The notes below the pieces were generated by a model that was not told the origin of the DNA, did no database searches, and worked only from the letters and a program-made list of their open reading frames with translations. From positions 30,791 to 94,790 of the forward strand of contig JAEFAR010000004.1 in assembly GCA_016287675.1 (NCBI GenBank): 64,000 bases of DNA. Reading direction: 5' to 3'. This stretch comes from Lachnospiraceae bacterium. GTDB taxonomy: Bacteria > Bacillota > Clostridia > Lachnospirales > Lachnospiraceae. This document shows, piece after piece, positions 56,741 to 64,000 of the stretch; position 1 is the stretch's first letter, and every line of letters starts with the position of its first letter. Both the position numbers and the translations under genes were made by a program.

Positions 56741-57432
56741 GCATGCAGCAGGAGCTCTTCGTGCCGAACATCTGCTTCCACCTTGAGGAATTTGGGGTTG
56801 TAAGCCAGAACGTAGAGCCCGAAGCTGAGTACTATGCTGCAGATACCGTCAAAGCAGGAATGCTGCTTTAAAAGAACGGTTGATGCGCAGATGCTGACGC
56901 AGAGAACGGCACTTAAGATGCGGAGCCACTTCTTGCCGGCAAGAGCCTCACTCTTTCCGATGGCGATGGTCGCTCCGATGGAGTTCAGAACATGTATGCT
57001 CGGGCAGACATTTGTGGGTGTGTCGATGGCGTAAAGCCCCCGCACCATGTCAATAAAAATGTTGTCTCTTCCCAGAGCATCCAGATCGGGACGGAGATTG
57101 ATCCCGTTGGGCCAGATCTGGCAGACAAAGAGGCTGATGGTCATTCCCGTAAAGAGAAAGATGCAATAGCGGTAAAAATCTCTGCGGTTGGTGAAAAAAA
57201 AGTAGATACCCACTGCGAAGATGTATGCAAACCATGCAAAATAAGGTATTATGAAATACTCGCAAAAGGGTATTTTTGAGTCCGGTAAGAAATTGATTAT
57301 ATGCATATGGTTTGGTGATGTGGTACACTCTAAGTGCGTGAACCATAAAAGATAAAACGGTACATACAGGAGAGCCCATGCGTGGCGGTATCTGCGGATC
57401 AGACCGCGGGCGCCCTTTAAACTATTCTTCAT
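56737..57432 (-). CDS. PAP2-type membrane phosphatase
   Basis: 231 residues with about six membrane segments. PAP2 motifs: the PSIHVLNS block near 142 and the STVLLKQHSCFDG block near 187, giving the two catalytic His. Motif 1 (KxxxxxxRP) is not obvious, so it belongs to the shorter AUR1-like type. Likely dephosphorylates lipid phosphates such as undecaprenyl pyrophosphate or phosphatidic acid. Confidence 0.83.
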   Translation of the reverse strand: MKNSLKGARGLIRRYRHAWALLYVPFYLLWFTHLECTTSPNHMHIINFLPDSKIPFCEYFIIPYFAWFAYIFAVGIYFFFTNRRDFYRYCIFLFTGMTISLFVCQIWPNGINLRPDLDALGRDNIFIDMVRGLYAIDTPTNVCPSIHVLNSIGATIAIGKSEALAGKKWLRILSAVLCVSICASTVLLKQHSCFDGICSIVLSFGLYVLAYNPKFLKVEADVRHEELLLHA

Positions 57433-57463
57433 AATGTCAACTCCGGTTTATTTTAAACTTACC

Positions 57464-57492
57464 ATTATATTATCAATGCTGTAAAGTGTTAA
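57464..57492 (-). promoter_or_regulatory. Promoter of PAP2 gene
   Basis: Minus strand TTAACA (57492-57487), 17-base spacer, TATAAT (57469-57464), about 30 bases before the start codon. Confidence 0.72.
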
Positions 57493-57636
57493 ACATCTGC
57501 TTCGGTAATTTTATCACTCATATTCGAGATTTTCAATAGGTCAAAGGTCGGAATAGGGTTGCGGGGTGTGAACGGCAACCTGTAACCGGCAACTTTCGGA
57601 TACAATGCATTCCGACAAAAAGAAAGGCGGGTTTAT

Positions 57637-58836
57637 ATGGCAAAACGTGTATTTATGATCGTACTGGACAGCGTGGGTATCGGTGAGATGCCGGATGCTC
57701 ATCTGTGGGGAGATGAGGGAAGCAATACCATCAGAAGCTGTTCCAAAGATCCCAATTTCTACCTTCCCAATGCGGAGGCCTACGGGCTCTTTGAACTTGA
57801 AGGCATAGACGACCTTAAGGGCGTAAATCTTCCCAAAGATCTTGATGTGAAGGCGCTTGCAAAGAAACCTTCTTTCGTTGCAAGAATGGCTGAGGCTTCA
57901 AACGGGAAGGATACGACCACGGGGCACTGGGAAATGGCAGGACTTATTTCAAAGGAACCCATGCCCACCTTCCCCGACGGTTTTCCCGATGAACTTCTGG
58001 AGGAGTTTTCAAAAAGAACAGGGCGCAAGGTCCTTTGCAACAAGCCTTATTCCGGAACAGAGGTCATTAAGGACTACGGAAAAGAGGCCTGTGAGACCGG
58101 AGCACTCATTGTTTACACATCTGCGGATTCCGTTTTCCAGATCGCAGCTCACGAAGCTGTGGTTCCCATCGGAGAACTTTACAGATATTGCGAGATCGCT
58201 CGCGAACTCTGCACCGGAAAGTACGGCGTAGGCCGTGTCATCGCAAGACCTTTTGAAGGGGAATGGCCCTACACAAGAACAGTCAGAAGACATGATTATT
58301 CGCTTGTTCCGCCGAGAAAGACGATACTGAATTACATTTCCGAAGCGGGAAAGGATGTACTTGCCATAGGCAAGATCAACGATATTTTCGCAGGCAGCGG
58401 TGTGACAAAGATGGTCCGTACCATCAATAACCCCGACGGTATAGAAAAAACACTTGAATGGATGGATCTTGACTTTGACGGCCTTTGCTTTGTCAACCTG
58501 GTGGATACGGACATGATCTACGGTCACAGAAATGATGTGCCCGGTTACGCCAAGGCCATCAGCTATTTTGATTCAAAGCTTCCGGAGATCGTTGCCAAGC
58601 TTCGACCCGATGATATACTTTTCATTACCGCAGATCACGGATGTGATCCCGGAACACCCTCCACCGATCATTCAAGGGAGTATGTTGGGGTAATGGGCAT
58701 AGGCGATCATCTTAAAAAAGGTGTGAACCTGGGGACGAGAAGTACTTTTGCAGACACCGGAGCAACTATACTTGATTACCTCGGAGTTAAGGGAGAGGTT
58801 GAAGGAGAGTCCTATCTTAAGGATATACTCGCTTGA
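57637..58836 (+). CDS. deoB: Phosphopentomutase
   Basis: Interconverts (deoxy)ribose-1- and -5-phosphate in nucleoside salvage. 399 residues of the alkaline phosphatase superfamily: metal-binding VLDSVGIGEMPDA at 8-20, the phosphothreonine loop KDTTTGHWEMAG near 89-100, FITADHGCDPGTPSTDHSREY near 329. Strong GAAAGGCGGG ribosome site. Confidence 0.95.
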   Translation: MAKRVFMIVLDSVGIGEMPDAHLWGDEGSNTIRSCSKDPNFYLPNAEAYGLFELEGIDDLKGVNLPKDLDVKALAKKPSFVARMAEASNGKDTTTGHWEMAGLISKEPMPTFPDGFPDELLEEFSKRTGRKVLCNKPYSGTEVIKDYGKEACETGALIVYTSADSVFQIAAHEAVVPIGELYRYCEIARELCTGKYGVGRVIARPFEGEWPYTRTVRRHDYSLVPPRKTILNYISEAGKDVLAIGKINDIFAGSGVTKMVRTINNPDGIEKTLEWMDLDFDGLCFVNLVDTDMIYGHRNDVPGYAKAISYFDSKLPEIVAKLRPDDILFITADHGCDPGTPSTDHSREYVGVMGIGDHLKKGVNLGTRSTFADTGATILDYLGVKGEVEGESYLKDILA

Positions 58837-58936
58837 ACGCATCGTAAGATACGTTTCACACAGATATTATACTTAATGCAAAGTGTGCAAATGCCGCACT
58901 TTCATAATAAAAGGGTTTAAGAAAGGTTAATACAAG

Positions 58937-60643
58937 ATGAAGAAACTTAAAAACATTGCCATAGGCAAGAGATTACTCATCATTACCGCCAGTGTGCTTG
59001 CAGTGGTAGCATTTATCCTTGCAATTGCCATAGCGGTCATTTCCAACACGAAGATCGGGGGAAAGCATTATCATAATATCACCAGGAACAAGGATCTGGT
59101 TTCCGACATCTCTCCTTCTCAGGGATATGTGCTGAAGGCTTATGCAGATGCGTACATGTATCTTGCGAATGAAAACGTACTTACACGTTTTAACATAGAG
59201 ACGGAGATCGGAGAACTTAAGGAACAATATATTGCATGGAACGAAGAGATGAAAAATAATTTCGATCCCGAGTCGCCCATGTATGGCTTCATTTTTGATG
59301 AAGCTTACACCTATGGTGTTGCAGTGTTTGAGACCATTGAGAATATGATGATCCCTTACGCAAAGGAAAAGAACGATGCGCTCATAAGCATTGCAAAAAC
59401 TTCGATAAACAGCCAGTTCAAGCTTCACGAGAATGCTCTTCAGAGCGGTATTGAGGCTGCCAACGTGGAGGTTGAGGCTGCGGAAAAAAATGCTAACAGG
59501 ACCATCGTATTGGGCTTTGTTACTATCGTCATCGCTACTCTTCTGGCAGCGGGTTTTTCCTTTGTTGTTGTAAGGTTCATCTCGAGATCCTTAAAAGAGG
59601 AGATCGATTCTGCCAACAGCATTGTTGAAAGGATCGCTAACGGTGAGATGGATGTGATGTTCACCTCCGACATGAAAACGAAGGACGAGTTCGGTGTTCT
59701 TGCGGGTAACATTGAGAGAACTTTGGGACTTCTTACCAATTACAGTGATTATATTAAGGAGATCGCATCGATCCTCGGCGAAATGGCACAGGGCAGGATG
59801 AAAGTTGAATTTGAACATGATTTCAGGGGAGAATTTGCTACAGTGAAGACTGCACTCCTCGGAATCTCGGAATCTCTGGGTGAAGTGCTCAAAGGTATCG
59901 ATGATACAGCCGACATGGTTGCGAACAAATCCGGAGACGTGGCAAGCCTTGCAACATCACTTTCGGACGGTGCCAGAGACCAGGTTGCCACCATCGAGGA
60001 ACTTTCCGCAAATGTTGAAGAGATCACAGCAACTTCGAACCTCAATACTCAGAGCGCTACACAGGCTGCAAAGGATACAGATAAAGTTATGGATTCCATT
60101 GCCAAGTGCAACAGCGAAATGACGGAACTTCTTGAAGCCATGAAGCAGATCATCGTGCAGACAGATGAGATCGTTTCCGTAACCCAGGCCATCGAAGAGA
60201 TCGCGGATCAGACAAACCTTCTTTCCCTCAACGCTTCCATCGAAGCAGCAAGAGCCGGAGAAGCCGGAAGGGGCTTTGCGGTCGTTGCAAATGAGGTGGG
60301 TGCGCTGGCTGCCGACACTGTCAAAGCCGTAGCAAACACCAACAGTCTTGCTGAGAACACTAAGGCAGCCGTTGCAAAAGGTAATGAGGTGGTAAAGAGG
60401 ACCGCCGACACCTTAAATGAGGTTACTGAAGGGGCCAAGAACATCGTTAAGCTTATGGAAGAGATCTCAAAGGCTTCCGAGCACCAGACTGATTCACTTG
60501 AAGAGTTCACCGTGGGCATTACTTCCATTGCTGAGATCGTCGACAATTCCGCAAAGTCCTCCGAAGAAAGTGCAGGAGCAAGTGAGGAACTTAAGAATTA
60601 CGCTTACAGGCTTAGAGACCTGACAAGCAAGTTCGAAATATAA
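58937..60643 (+). CDS. Methyl-accepting chemotaxis protein
   Basis: 568-residue chemoreceptor: transmembrane helix 1 at 12-36, a periplasm-side helical sensor domain to about 185, transmembrane helix 2 at 190-212, HAMP near 215-275, then the signalling coiled coil with the hairpin tip [22 protein letters not shown] near 425. The tip is the contact for CheA/CheW. Ligand unknown. Fits with the flagellar genes elsewhere in the window. Confidence 0.95.
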   Translation: MKKLKNIAIGKRLLIITASVLAVVAFILAIAIAVISNTKIGGKHYHNITRNKDLVSDISPSQGYVLKAYADAYMYLANENVLTRFNIETEIGELKEQYIAWNEEMKNNFDPESPMYGFIFDEAYTYGVAVFETIENMMIPYAKEKNDALISIAKTSINSQFKLHENALQSGIEAANVEVEAAEKNANRTIVLGFVTIVIATLLAAGFSFVVVRFISRSLKEEIDSANSIVERIANGEMDVMFTSDMKTKDEFGVLAGNIERTLGLLTNYSDYIKEIASILGEMAQGRMKVEFEHDFRGEFATVKTALLGISESLGEVLKGIDDTADMVANKSGDVASLATSLSDGARDQVATIEELSANVEEITATSNLNTQSATQAAKDTDKVMDSIAKCNSEMTELLEAMKQIIVQTDEIVSVTQAIEEIADQTNLLSLNASIEAARAGEAGRGFAVVANEVGALAADTVKAVANTNSLAENTKAAVAKGNEVVKRTADTLNEVTEGAKNIVKLMEEISKASEHQTDSLEEFTVGITSIAEIVDNSAKSSEESAGASEELKNYAYRLRDLTSKFEI

Positions 60644-60669
60644 TAGGAAACAAGTAAGAAAAAAATTGC

Positions 60670-60698
60670 TTGACTTCTAAAAAAAGCCGTGATAAAAT
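60670..60698 (+). promoter_or_regulatory. Promoter of rpmG-secE-nusG cluster
   Basis: TTGACT at 60670-60675, 17-base spacer, TAAAAT at 60693-60698. The leader that follows can form a TGTTGAAA/TTTCAACA hairpin before the rpmG ribosome site. Confidence 0.8.
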
Positions 60699-60793
60699 CT
60701 ACAGGCTTATGGAAGCAAGCGATTTTTTTTTGTTGAAAAAAATAGGCTATTTCAACAAAAAGCGACAAACTAGAAAATATGGAGGTGGAAGTC

Positions 60794-60943
60794 GTGCGAG
60801 TTAAAATCACATTGGCATGTACAGAGTGCAAGCAGCGCAACTACAACATGACAAAAGACAAGAAAGAACATCCGGACAGGATGGAAACTAACAAGTATTG
60901 CAGATTCTGCAAGCGTCACACATTACACAAGGAAACAAAATAA
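60794..60943 (+). CDS. rpmG: 50S ribosomal protein L33, Cys-containing form
   Basis: 49 residues starting at GTG 60794 behind GGAGGTGG (60781-60788). The product reads as L33 with two Cys pairs, CTEC near 9-12 and CRFC near 36-39, so it is the zinc-binding form. In bacteria with a Cys-free paralogue the two swap according to zinc supply; no second copy is seen here. Placed before secE as in many Firmicutes. Confidence 0.93.
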   Translation: MRVKITLACTECKQRNYNMTKDKKEHPDRMETNKYCRFCKRHTLHKETK

Positions 60944-60973
60944 TTGCCGTCTTTTTGGCAGAAAGGTAAAACT

Positions 60974-61189
60974 ATGGCAGAAGCAACTACTAAAGAAAAG
61001 GGTCGCATCAGACGCTGGTGGAAAGGTCTTAAAGCCGAGTTCAAAAAGATCGTTTGGCCCGACAGAGAATCCGTCGTCAAAGAGACTGCTGCTGTTATTG
61101 TCATCACCATTATTTTGAGCCTGATTATTGCTTTGCTTGATCTGGGCGTTAAGAATCTTATCGACCTGATCTTGAACATTGGCGCGTAA
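60974..61189 (+). CDS. secE: Preprotein translocase subunit SecE
   Basis: 71 residues: basic amphipathic N-terminal part (RRWWKGLKAEFKKIVWP) and a single membrane helix (about 42-66), the minimal Gram-positive SecE. Start ATG 60974 follows AAAGG; the upstream frame to 60944 is not translated from any ribosome site. Confidence 0.93.
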   Translation: MAEATTKEKGRIRRWWKGLKAEFKKIVWPDRESVVKETAAVIVITIILSLIIALLDLGVKNLIDLILNIGA

Positions 61190-61209
61190 TCGGTAATGTG
61201 GAGGTAACT

Positions 61210-61749
61210 ATGGCAGACGCTAAGTGGTACATTGCTCATACCTATTCCGGGTATGAAAATAAGGTAAAGACAAGTCTTGAAATGACCGTTCAAAACCGCG
61301 GACTTGAGGATCAGATCCTTGAGGTTGCCGTTCCCACAGAGAAGGCTATCGAGGTTAAGGATGGGGTTAAGAAGACGGTTGAACGTAAGATGTTCCCCGG
61401 TTATGTACTTGTTCACATGGACATGAACGATGAAACATGGTACGTTGTCAGAAACACAAGAGGTGTTACCGGGTTTGTTGGTCCGGGTTCCAAGCCTGTT
61501 CCGCTTACGGACGCTGAGGTTAAGAACATAGGACTTGACAGAACACAGGGAGGAAAGCCCGCAGAGATCGAGCTTGACTTCAAGGTTGGCGACACAGTTA
61601 TGATCCTTGAGGGTAACTGGGAGAACAAGAGCGGTATCGTTCAGCAGATCAACGAACACAAACAGACAGTTATCATCTCAATCGAAATGTTTGGCCGTGA
61701 AACACCGGTTGAACTTGCATTTACGGCAGTAAAGGCAGAAAAGTACTAA
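61210..61749 (+). CDS. nusG: Transcription elongation/antitermination factor NusG
   Basis: 179 residues; NGN domain WYIAHTYSGYENKV at 6-19 and FPGYVLVHM near 64, and the C-terminal KOW domain VGDTVMILEGNWENKSG near 127. Start ATG 61210 is set by GGAGG at 61200-61204. NusG binds RNA polymerase and couples it to ribosomes. Confidence 0.95.
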   Translation: MADAKWYIAHTYSGYENKVKTSLEMTVQNRGLEDQILEVAVPTEKAIEVKDGVKKTVERKMFPGYVLVHMDMNDETWYVVRNTRGVTGFVGPGSKPVPLTDAEVKNIGLDRTQGGKPAEIELDFKVGDTVMILEGNWENKSGIVQQINEHKQTVIISIEMFGRETPVELAFTAVKAEKY

Positions 61750-61775
61750 TGATGTCACGGCTCCGGTCGTGATGA

Positions 61776-61822
61776 GTGGGAGGAAGGACACGTTTTTGGT
61801 GTCAGACTCCGATAATACCACA
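61776..61822 (+). promoter_or_regulatory. Leader element before rplK (GTGGGAGG...CCACA)
   Basis: GTGG (61776-61779) pairs with CCAC (61818-61821), and the interior forms GACAC/GTGTC (61787-61803). It ends just before the rplK ribosome site. The same outer frame recurs before rplA. Confidence 0.65.
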
Positions 61823-61841
61823 TTTAGGAGGTAAATCTACA

Positions 61842-62270
61842 ATGGCAAAGAAAATTGAAGGCTATATCAAATTACAGATCCCTGCAGCTAAGGCAACTCC
61901 GGCTCCTCCGGTTGGTCCTGCACTTGGCCAGCATGGTGTAAACATTCCTCAGTTTACAAAGGAATTCAACGCAAGAACAGCAGATCAGGCAGGCATGATC
62001 ATTCCCGTAGTTATTACGGTTTATTCCGACAGAAGCTTTACTTTCATCACTAAGACACCCCCTGCAGCAGTTCTCTTAAAGAAGGCATGCAATCTCCAGT
62101 CCGCATCCGGTGCTCCCAACAAGAACAAGGTTGCTAAGATCAAGAGAAGCGAAGTTGAGAAGATCGCTCAGCTCAAGATGCCCGATCTCAATGCAGGAAG
62201 CCTTGAAGCAGCTACAAGCATGATCGCAGGTACTGCAAGAAGCATGGGAATTGAAGTTGTTGAAGGCTAA
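61842..62270 (+). CDS. rplK: 50S ribosomal protein L11
   Basis: 142 residues starting at ATG 61842 after AGGAGG. The [28 protein letters not shown] opening and the C-terminal [12 protein letters not shown]...GTARSMGI rRNA-binding region are standard. Forms the GTPase-associated centre with 23S rRNA. Confidence 0.96.
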   Translation: MAKKIEGYIKLQIPAAKATPAPPVGPALGQHGVNIPQFTKEFNARTADQAGMIIPVVITVYSDRSFTFITKTPPAAVLLKKACNLQSASGAPNKNKVAKIKRSEVEKIAQLKMPDLNAGSLEAATSMIAGTARSMGIEVVEG

Positions 62271-62287
62271 ATCTTACGTTGAATAAC

Positions 62288-62334
62288 GTGGGAGGACAGA
62301 TCGTACATACGATCATTATTCCGCAAATACCACA
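62288..62334 (+). promoter_or_regulatory. Leader element before rplA (GTGGGAGG...CCACA)
   Basis: GTGG (62288-62291) pairs with CCAC (62330-62333), enclosing the hairpin GATCGT/ACGATC (62299-62314), directly before the AGGAGG of rplA. Same layout as before rplK but different inner sequence. Confidence 0.65.
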
Positions 62335-62348
62335 TAGGAGGTTATAAA

Positions 62349-63041
62349 ATGAAAAGAGGAAAGAAATATCAGGACGCAGTTAAAGCTTACACAAAGTCCC
62401 AGCAGTATGAAGTTGCTGAAGCTGTAAGCATCGTTAAAAAGAATGCAGTAGCAAAATTCGATGAGACAATCGAAACACATATCAGACTCGGTGTTGACGG
62501 ACGTCACGCTGACCAGCAGGTTCGTGGTGCAGTTGTACTTCCTCACGGAACAGGTAAGACTGTTCGTGTACTTGTATTCGCAAAGGGCGATAAGGTAAAC
62601 GAAGCACAGGCTGCAGGCGCAGATTATGTTGGCGGAGATGAGCTCATTCCCAGAATCCAGAATGAAGGATGGCTTGATTTCGACGTTGTTGTTGCAACTC
62701 CCGACATGATGGGTGTAGTTGGTCGTCTCGGTAAGGTTCTCGGACCCAAGGGCTTAATGCCTAACCCCAAGGCAGGAACAGTTACAATGAACGTTGCAGC
62801 TGCAATTGCAGACATCAAAGCAGGTAAAGTAGAGTACAGACTTGACAAGGCAAACATCATCCATTGCGCAGTCGGAAAGGCTTCCTTTACCGAAGAACAA
62901 CTCGCAGAAAACTTCCAGACGCTGTTAAATGCAATCACAAAGGCAAAGCCTGCTACAGCTAAGGGTCAGTACTATAAGAGCATCACTCTTACATCTACAA
63001 TGGGCCCCGGCGTAAAGGTTAGCGCTGCAAAGTTACAGTAA
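62349..63041 (+). CDS. rplA: 50S ribosomal protein L1
   Basis: 230 residues with the conserved [22 protein letters not shown] near 59 and [16 protein letters not shown] near 131. Forms the L1 stalk; in many bacteria it also represses its own operon by binding mRNA. AGGAGG ribosome site. Confidence 0.96.
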   Translation: MKRGKKYQDAVKAYTKSQQYEVAEAVSIVKKNAVAKFDETIETHIRLGVDGRHADQQVRGAVVLPHGTGKTVRVLVFAKGDKVNEAQAAGADYVGGDELIPRIQNEGWLDFDVVVATPDMMGVVGRLGKVLGPKGLMPNPKAGTVTMNVAAAIADIKAGKVEYRLDKANIIHCAVGKASFTEEQLAENFQTLLNAITKAKPATAKGQYYKSITLTSTMGPGVKVSAAKLQ

Positions 63042-63060
63042 TCCAAATTTAAATTTGTGA

Positions 63061-63089
63061 TTGACATAATATAAAATATGATATATAAT
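63061..63089 (+). promoter_or_regulatory. Consensus promoter of L10 leader and rplJL
   Basis: TTGACA at 63061-63066, 17-base spacer, TATAAT at 63084-63089. Exact match to the housekeeping consensus, predicting a start near 63096. Confidence 0.92.
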
Positions 63090-63095
63090 TCGCGG

Positions 63096-63245
63096 GTGTC
63101 ATGAAAATGACATCCGTGAGATATATAACTACCGAAGACAGCAGGTGAGGGAAACCTCGTAAGAACTAAAACGCCTGCCGAGGGAAAAGATATGTTTGAT
63201 GATTATTCAGACTGCTTGACCGTTCGGTTGGCAGTCTTTTCTTTT
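63096..63245 (+). ncRNA. Ribosomal protein L10 leader
   Basis: A structured leader upstream of rplJ. A first hairpin GGGTGTCAT/ATGACATCC (63094-63115) is followed by the segment ACCGAAGACAGCAGGTG (63131-63147), which matches the conserved kink-turn core of L10 leaders, paired through CAGGTG...CGCCTG (63142-63178), and finally a terminator hairpin. L10(L12)4 binding to such leaders controls rplJL. Confidence 0.88.
63210..63245 (+). terminator. Attenuator terminator in L10 leader
   Basis: GACTGC (63210-63215) pairs with GCAGTC (63231-63236) with inner ACCG/CGGT, followed by T-rich DNA. It lies before the rplJ ribosome site, so it can stop transcription when L10 is in excess. Confidence 0.85.
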
Positions 63246-63288
63246 ATAAAGAAAGGCTGCAAAGAAATCTATAAAGGAGGTTACCGAT

Positions 63289-63792
63289 ATGGCAAAAGTA
63301 GAAATCAAAGCACCCATCATTGACGAGATTAAGGAGATCGTTGCCAAGGCATCATCTGCAGTTCTTGTTGATTACCGTGGACTTACAGTTGCCGAGGACA
63401 CAGCTCTTCGTAAAGAGCTTCGTGAAGCCGGTGTTGTATACAAGGTATACAAGAACACTTACCTTAAGCGTGCATTTGAAGGAACAGATTTCGCACAGCT
63501 CGACAATGAGCTTGAGGGACCTACAGCTATCGCATTCGGCATTGACGATGCAACAGCTCCCGCAAGAATCATTGCAAAGCACATTGAGAAGATCGAAGCA
63601 TTAACATTTAAGTCCGGCGTTGTTGAGGGCACATACTACGATGTTAAGGGCCTTGATAAGCTTTCCAAGATCCCTTCGAGAGAAGTTCTCATTTCCAAAC
63701 TTCTTGGCAGCATGCAGGCTCCCATTGCAAACATGGCAAGAGTTCTCAAGCAGATCGCAGAGAAGCAGGACGGCGGAAACGAGGCAGCTTAA
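63289..63792 (+). CDS. rplJ: 50S ribosomal protein L10
   Basis: 167 residues with VLVDYRGLTVAEDTALRKELREAGV near 25 and YKVYKNTYLKRAF, as usual for L10. The C-terminal helix that carries L12 dimers ends in KQIAEKQD. AAGGAGG ribosome site. Confidence 0.95.
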   Translation: MAKVEIKAPIIDEIKEIVAKASSAVLVDYRGLTVAEDTALRKELREAGVVYKVYKNTYLKRAFEGTDFAQLDNELEGPTAIAFGIDDATAPARIIAKHIEKIEALTFKSGVVEGTYYDVKGLDKLSKIPSREVLISKLLGSMQAPIANMARVLKQIAEKQDGGNEAA

Positions 63793-63888
63793 TCACAGCT
63801 TTCTCAAAAACGTTTGTTACGAACAAACAATTATCATTGCAGCTTAGTGCTGCGTAGTTTATCAAAAAATCCACAGGAGGATAAAAAA

Positions 63889-64000
63889 ATGACAACACAG
63901 GAATTTATCGATGCCATTAAGGGCATGACAGTATTAGAGTTAAACGATCTCGTAAAGGCTTGCGAGGAAGAGTTCGGCGTTTCTGCAGCAGCAGGCGTTG
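63889..64000 (+). CDS. rplL: 50S ribosomal protein L7/L12 (3' end cut by window)
   Basis: Starts at ATG 63889 behind AGGAGG and runs off the window after 37 residues. The reading frame gives the L12 dimerisation domain: [20 protein letters not shown] followed by [15 protein letters not shown], the beginning of the Ala-rich hinge. A GTTTGTT/AACAAAC hairpin lies in the gap after rplJ. Confidence 0.94.
   Translation, partial: MTTQEFIDAIKGMTVLELNDLVKACEEEFGVSAAAGV

Noticed and set aside
58837..58936. Sigma-28 promoter before the chemoreceptor gene
   Set aside because: A TAAG...CAGATATT stretch resembles the motif but the spacing is too short; the AAAGTG/CACTTT hairpin downstream has no T-run and was not called a terminator.

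Overview
The window reads as chromosomal DNA of an anaerobic, flagellated member of the Clostridia, most likely Lachnospiraceae (inference). Grounds: Firmicutes gene orders (mbl/mreB followed by two flagellar rod genes; comF next to a YvyF-like gene; rpmG-secE-nusG-rplK-rplA-[L10 leader]-rplJ-rplL), a Na+-type ATP synthase c subunit, AGGAGG-type ribosome binding sites with several TTG/GTG starts, and a carbohydrate importer locus without its own ATPase. No tRNA, rRNA, insertion sequence, prophage or CRISPR array was seen.

Layout. 1-3952: end of ftsH, then a GH13 glucan hydrolase. 4028-10552: the most unusual block. A consensus promoter drives a roughly 250-nt structured RNA ending in an intrinsic terminator, followed at once by a zinc-type ABC ATPase, its permease, a lipoprotein with a Cys-Cys motif, and two secreted proteins built from Cys/His repeats (C-x5-C-x2-C-x9-H on a 26-residue period). 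No ZnuA-like binding protein is present and proline codon use differs from the flanks. 10614-18746: AraC-type regulator divergent from a sugar ABC importer (binding protein, two permeases) with three glycosidases (MGH1-like, GH4, GH43). 18980-21754: c-di-GMP phosphodiesterase and a small membrane protein. 21990-25012: Mbl/MreB, FlgF, FlgG and rod-binding protein. 25009-29388: RecD2, a nucleotidyltransferase, ComF, YvyF-like protein. 29450-35904: YgjP-like metalloprotein, CvfB, CPBP protease, thioredoxin reductase, fructokinase, methyltransferase, Hsp33. 36053-42174: purF, purB, membrane-anchored GH18, Sua5-type tRNA enzyme, rpiB. 42171-45616 (minus): trkA-trkH-DUF402. 45838-53054: complete F-type ATP synthase operon. 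53094-58836: unknown 807-residue envelope protein, GT2, PAP2, phosphopentomutase. 58937-60643: chemoreceptor. 60794-64000: ribosomal/secretion/antitermination cluster, cut off inside rplL.

The best candidate for an undescribed system is 4028-10552: a possible metal-acquisition module in which an RNA leader controls an importer and secreted Cys/His repeat proteins may gather the metal outside the cell. The gene order, the repeats and the RNA helices are read from the sequence; the metal role is inference.
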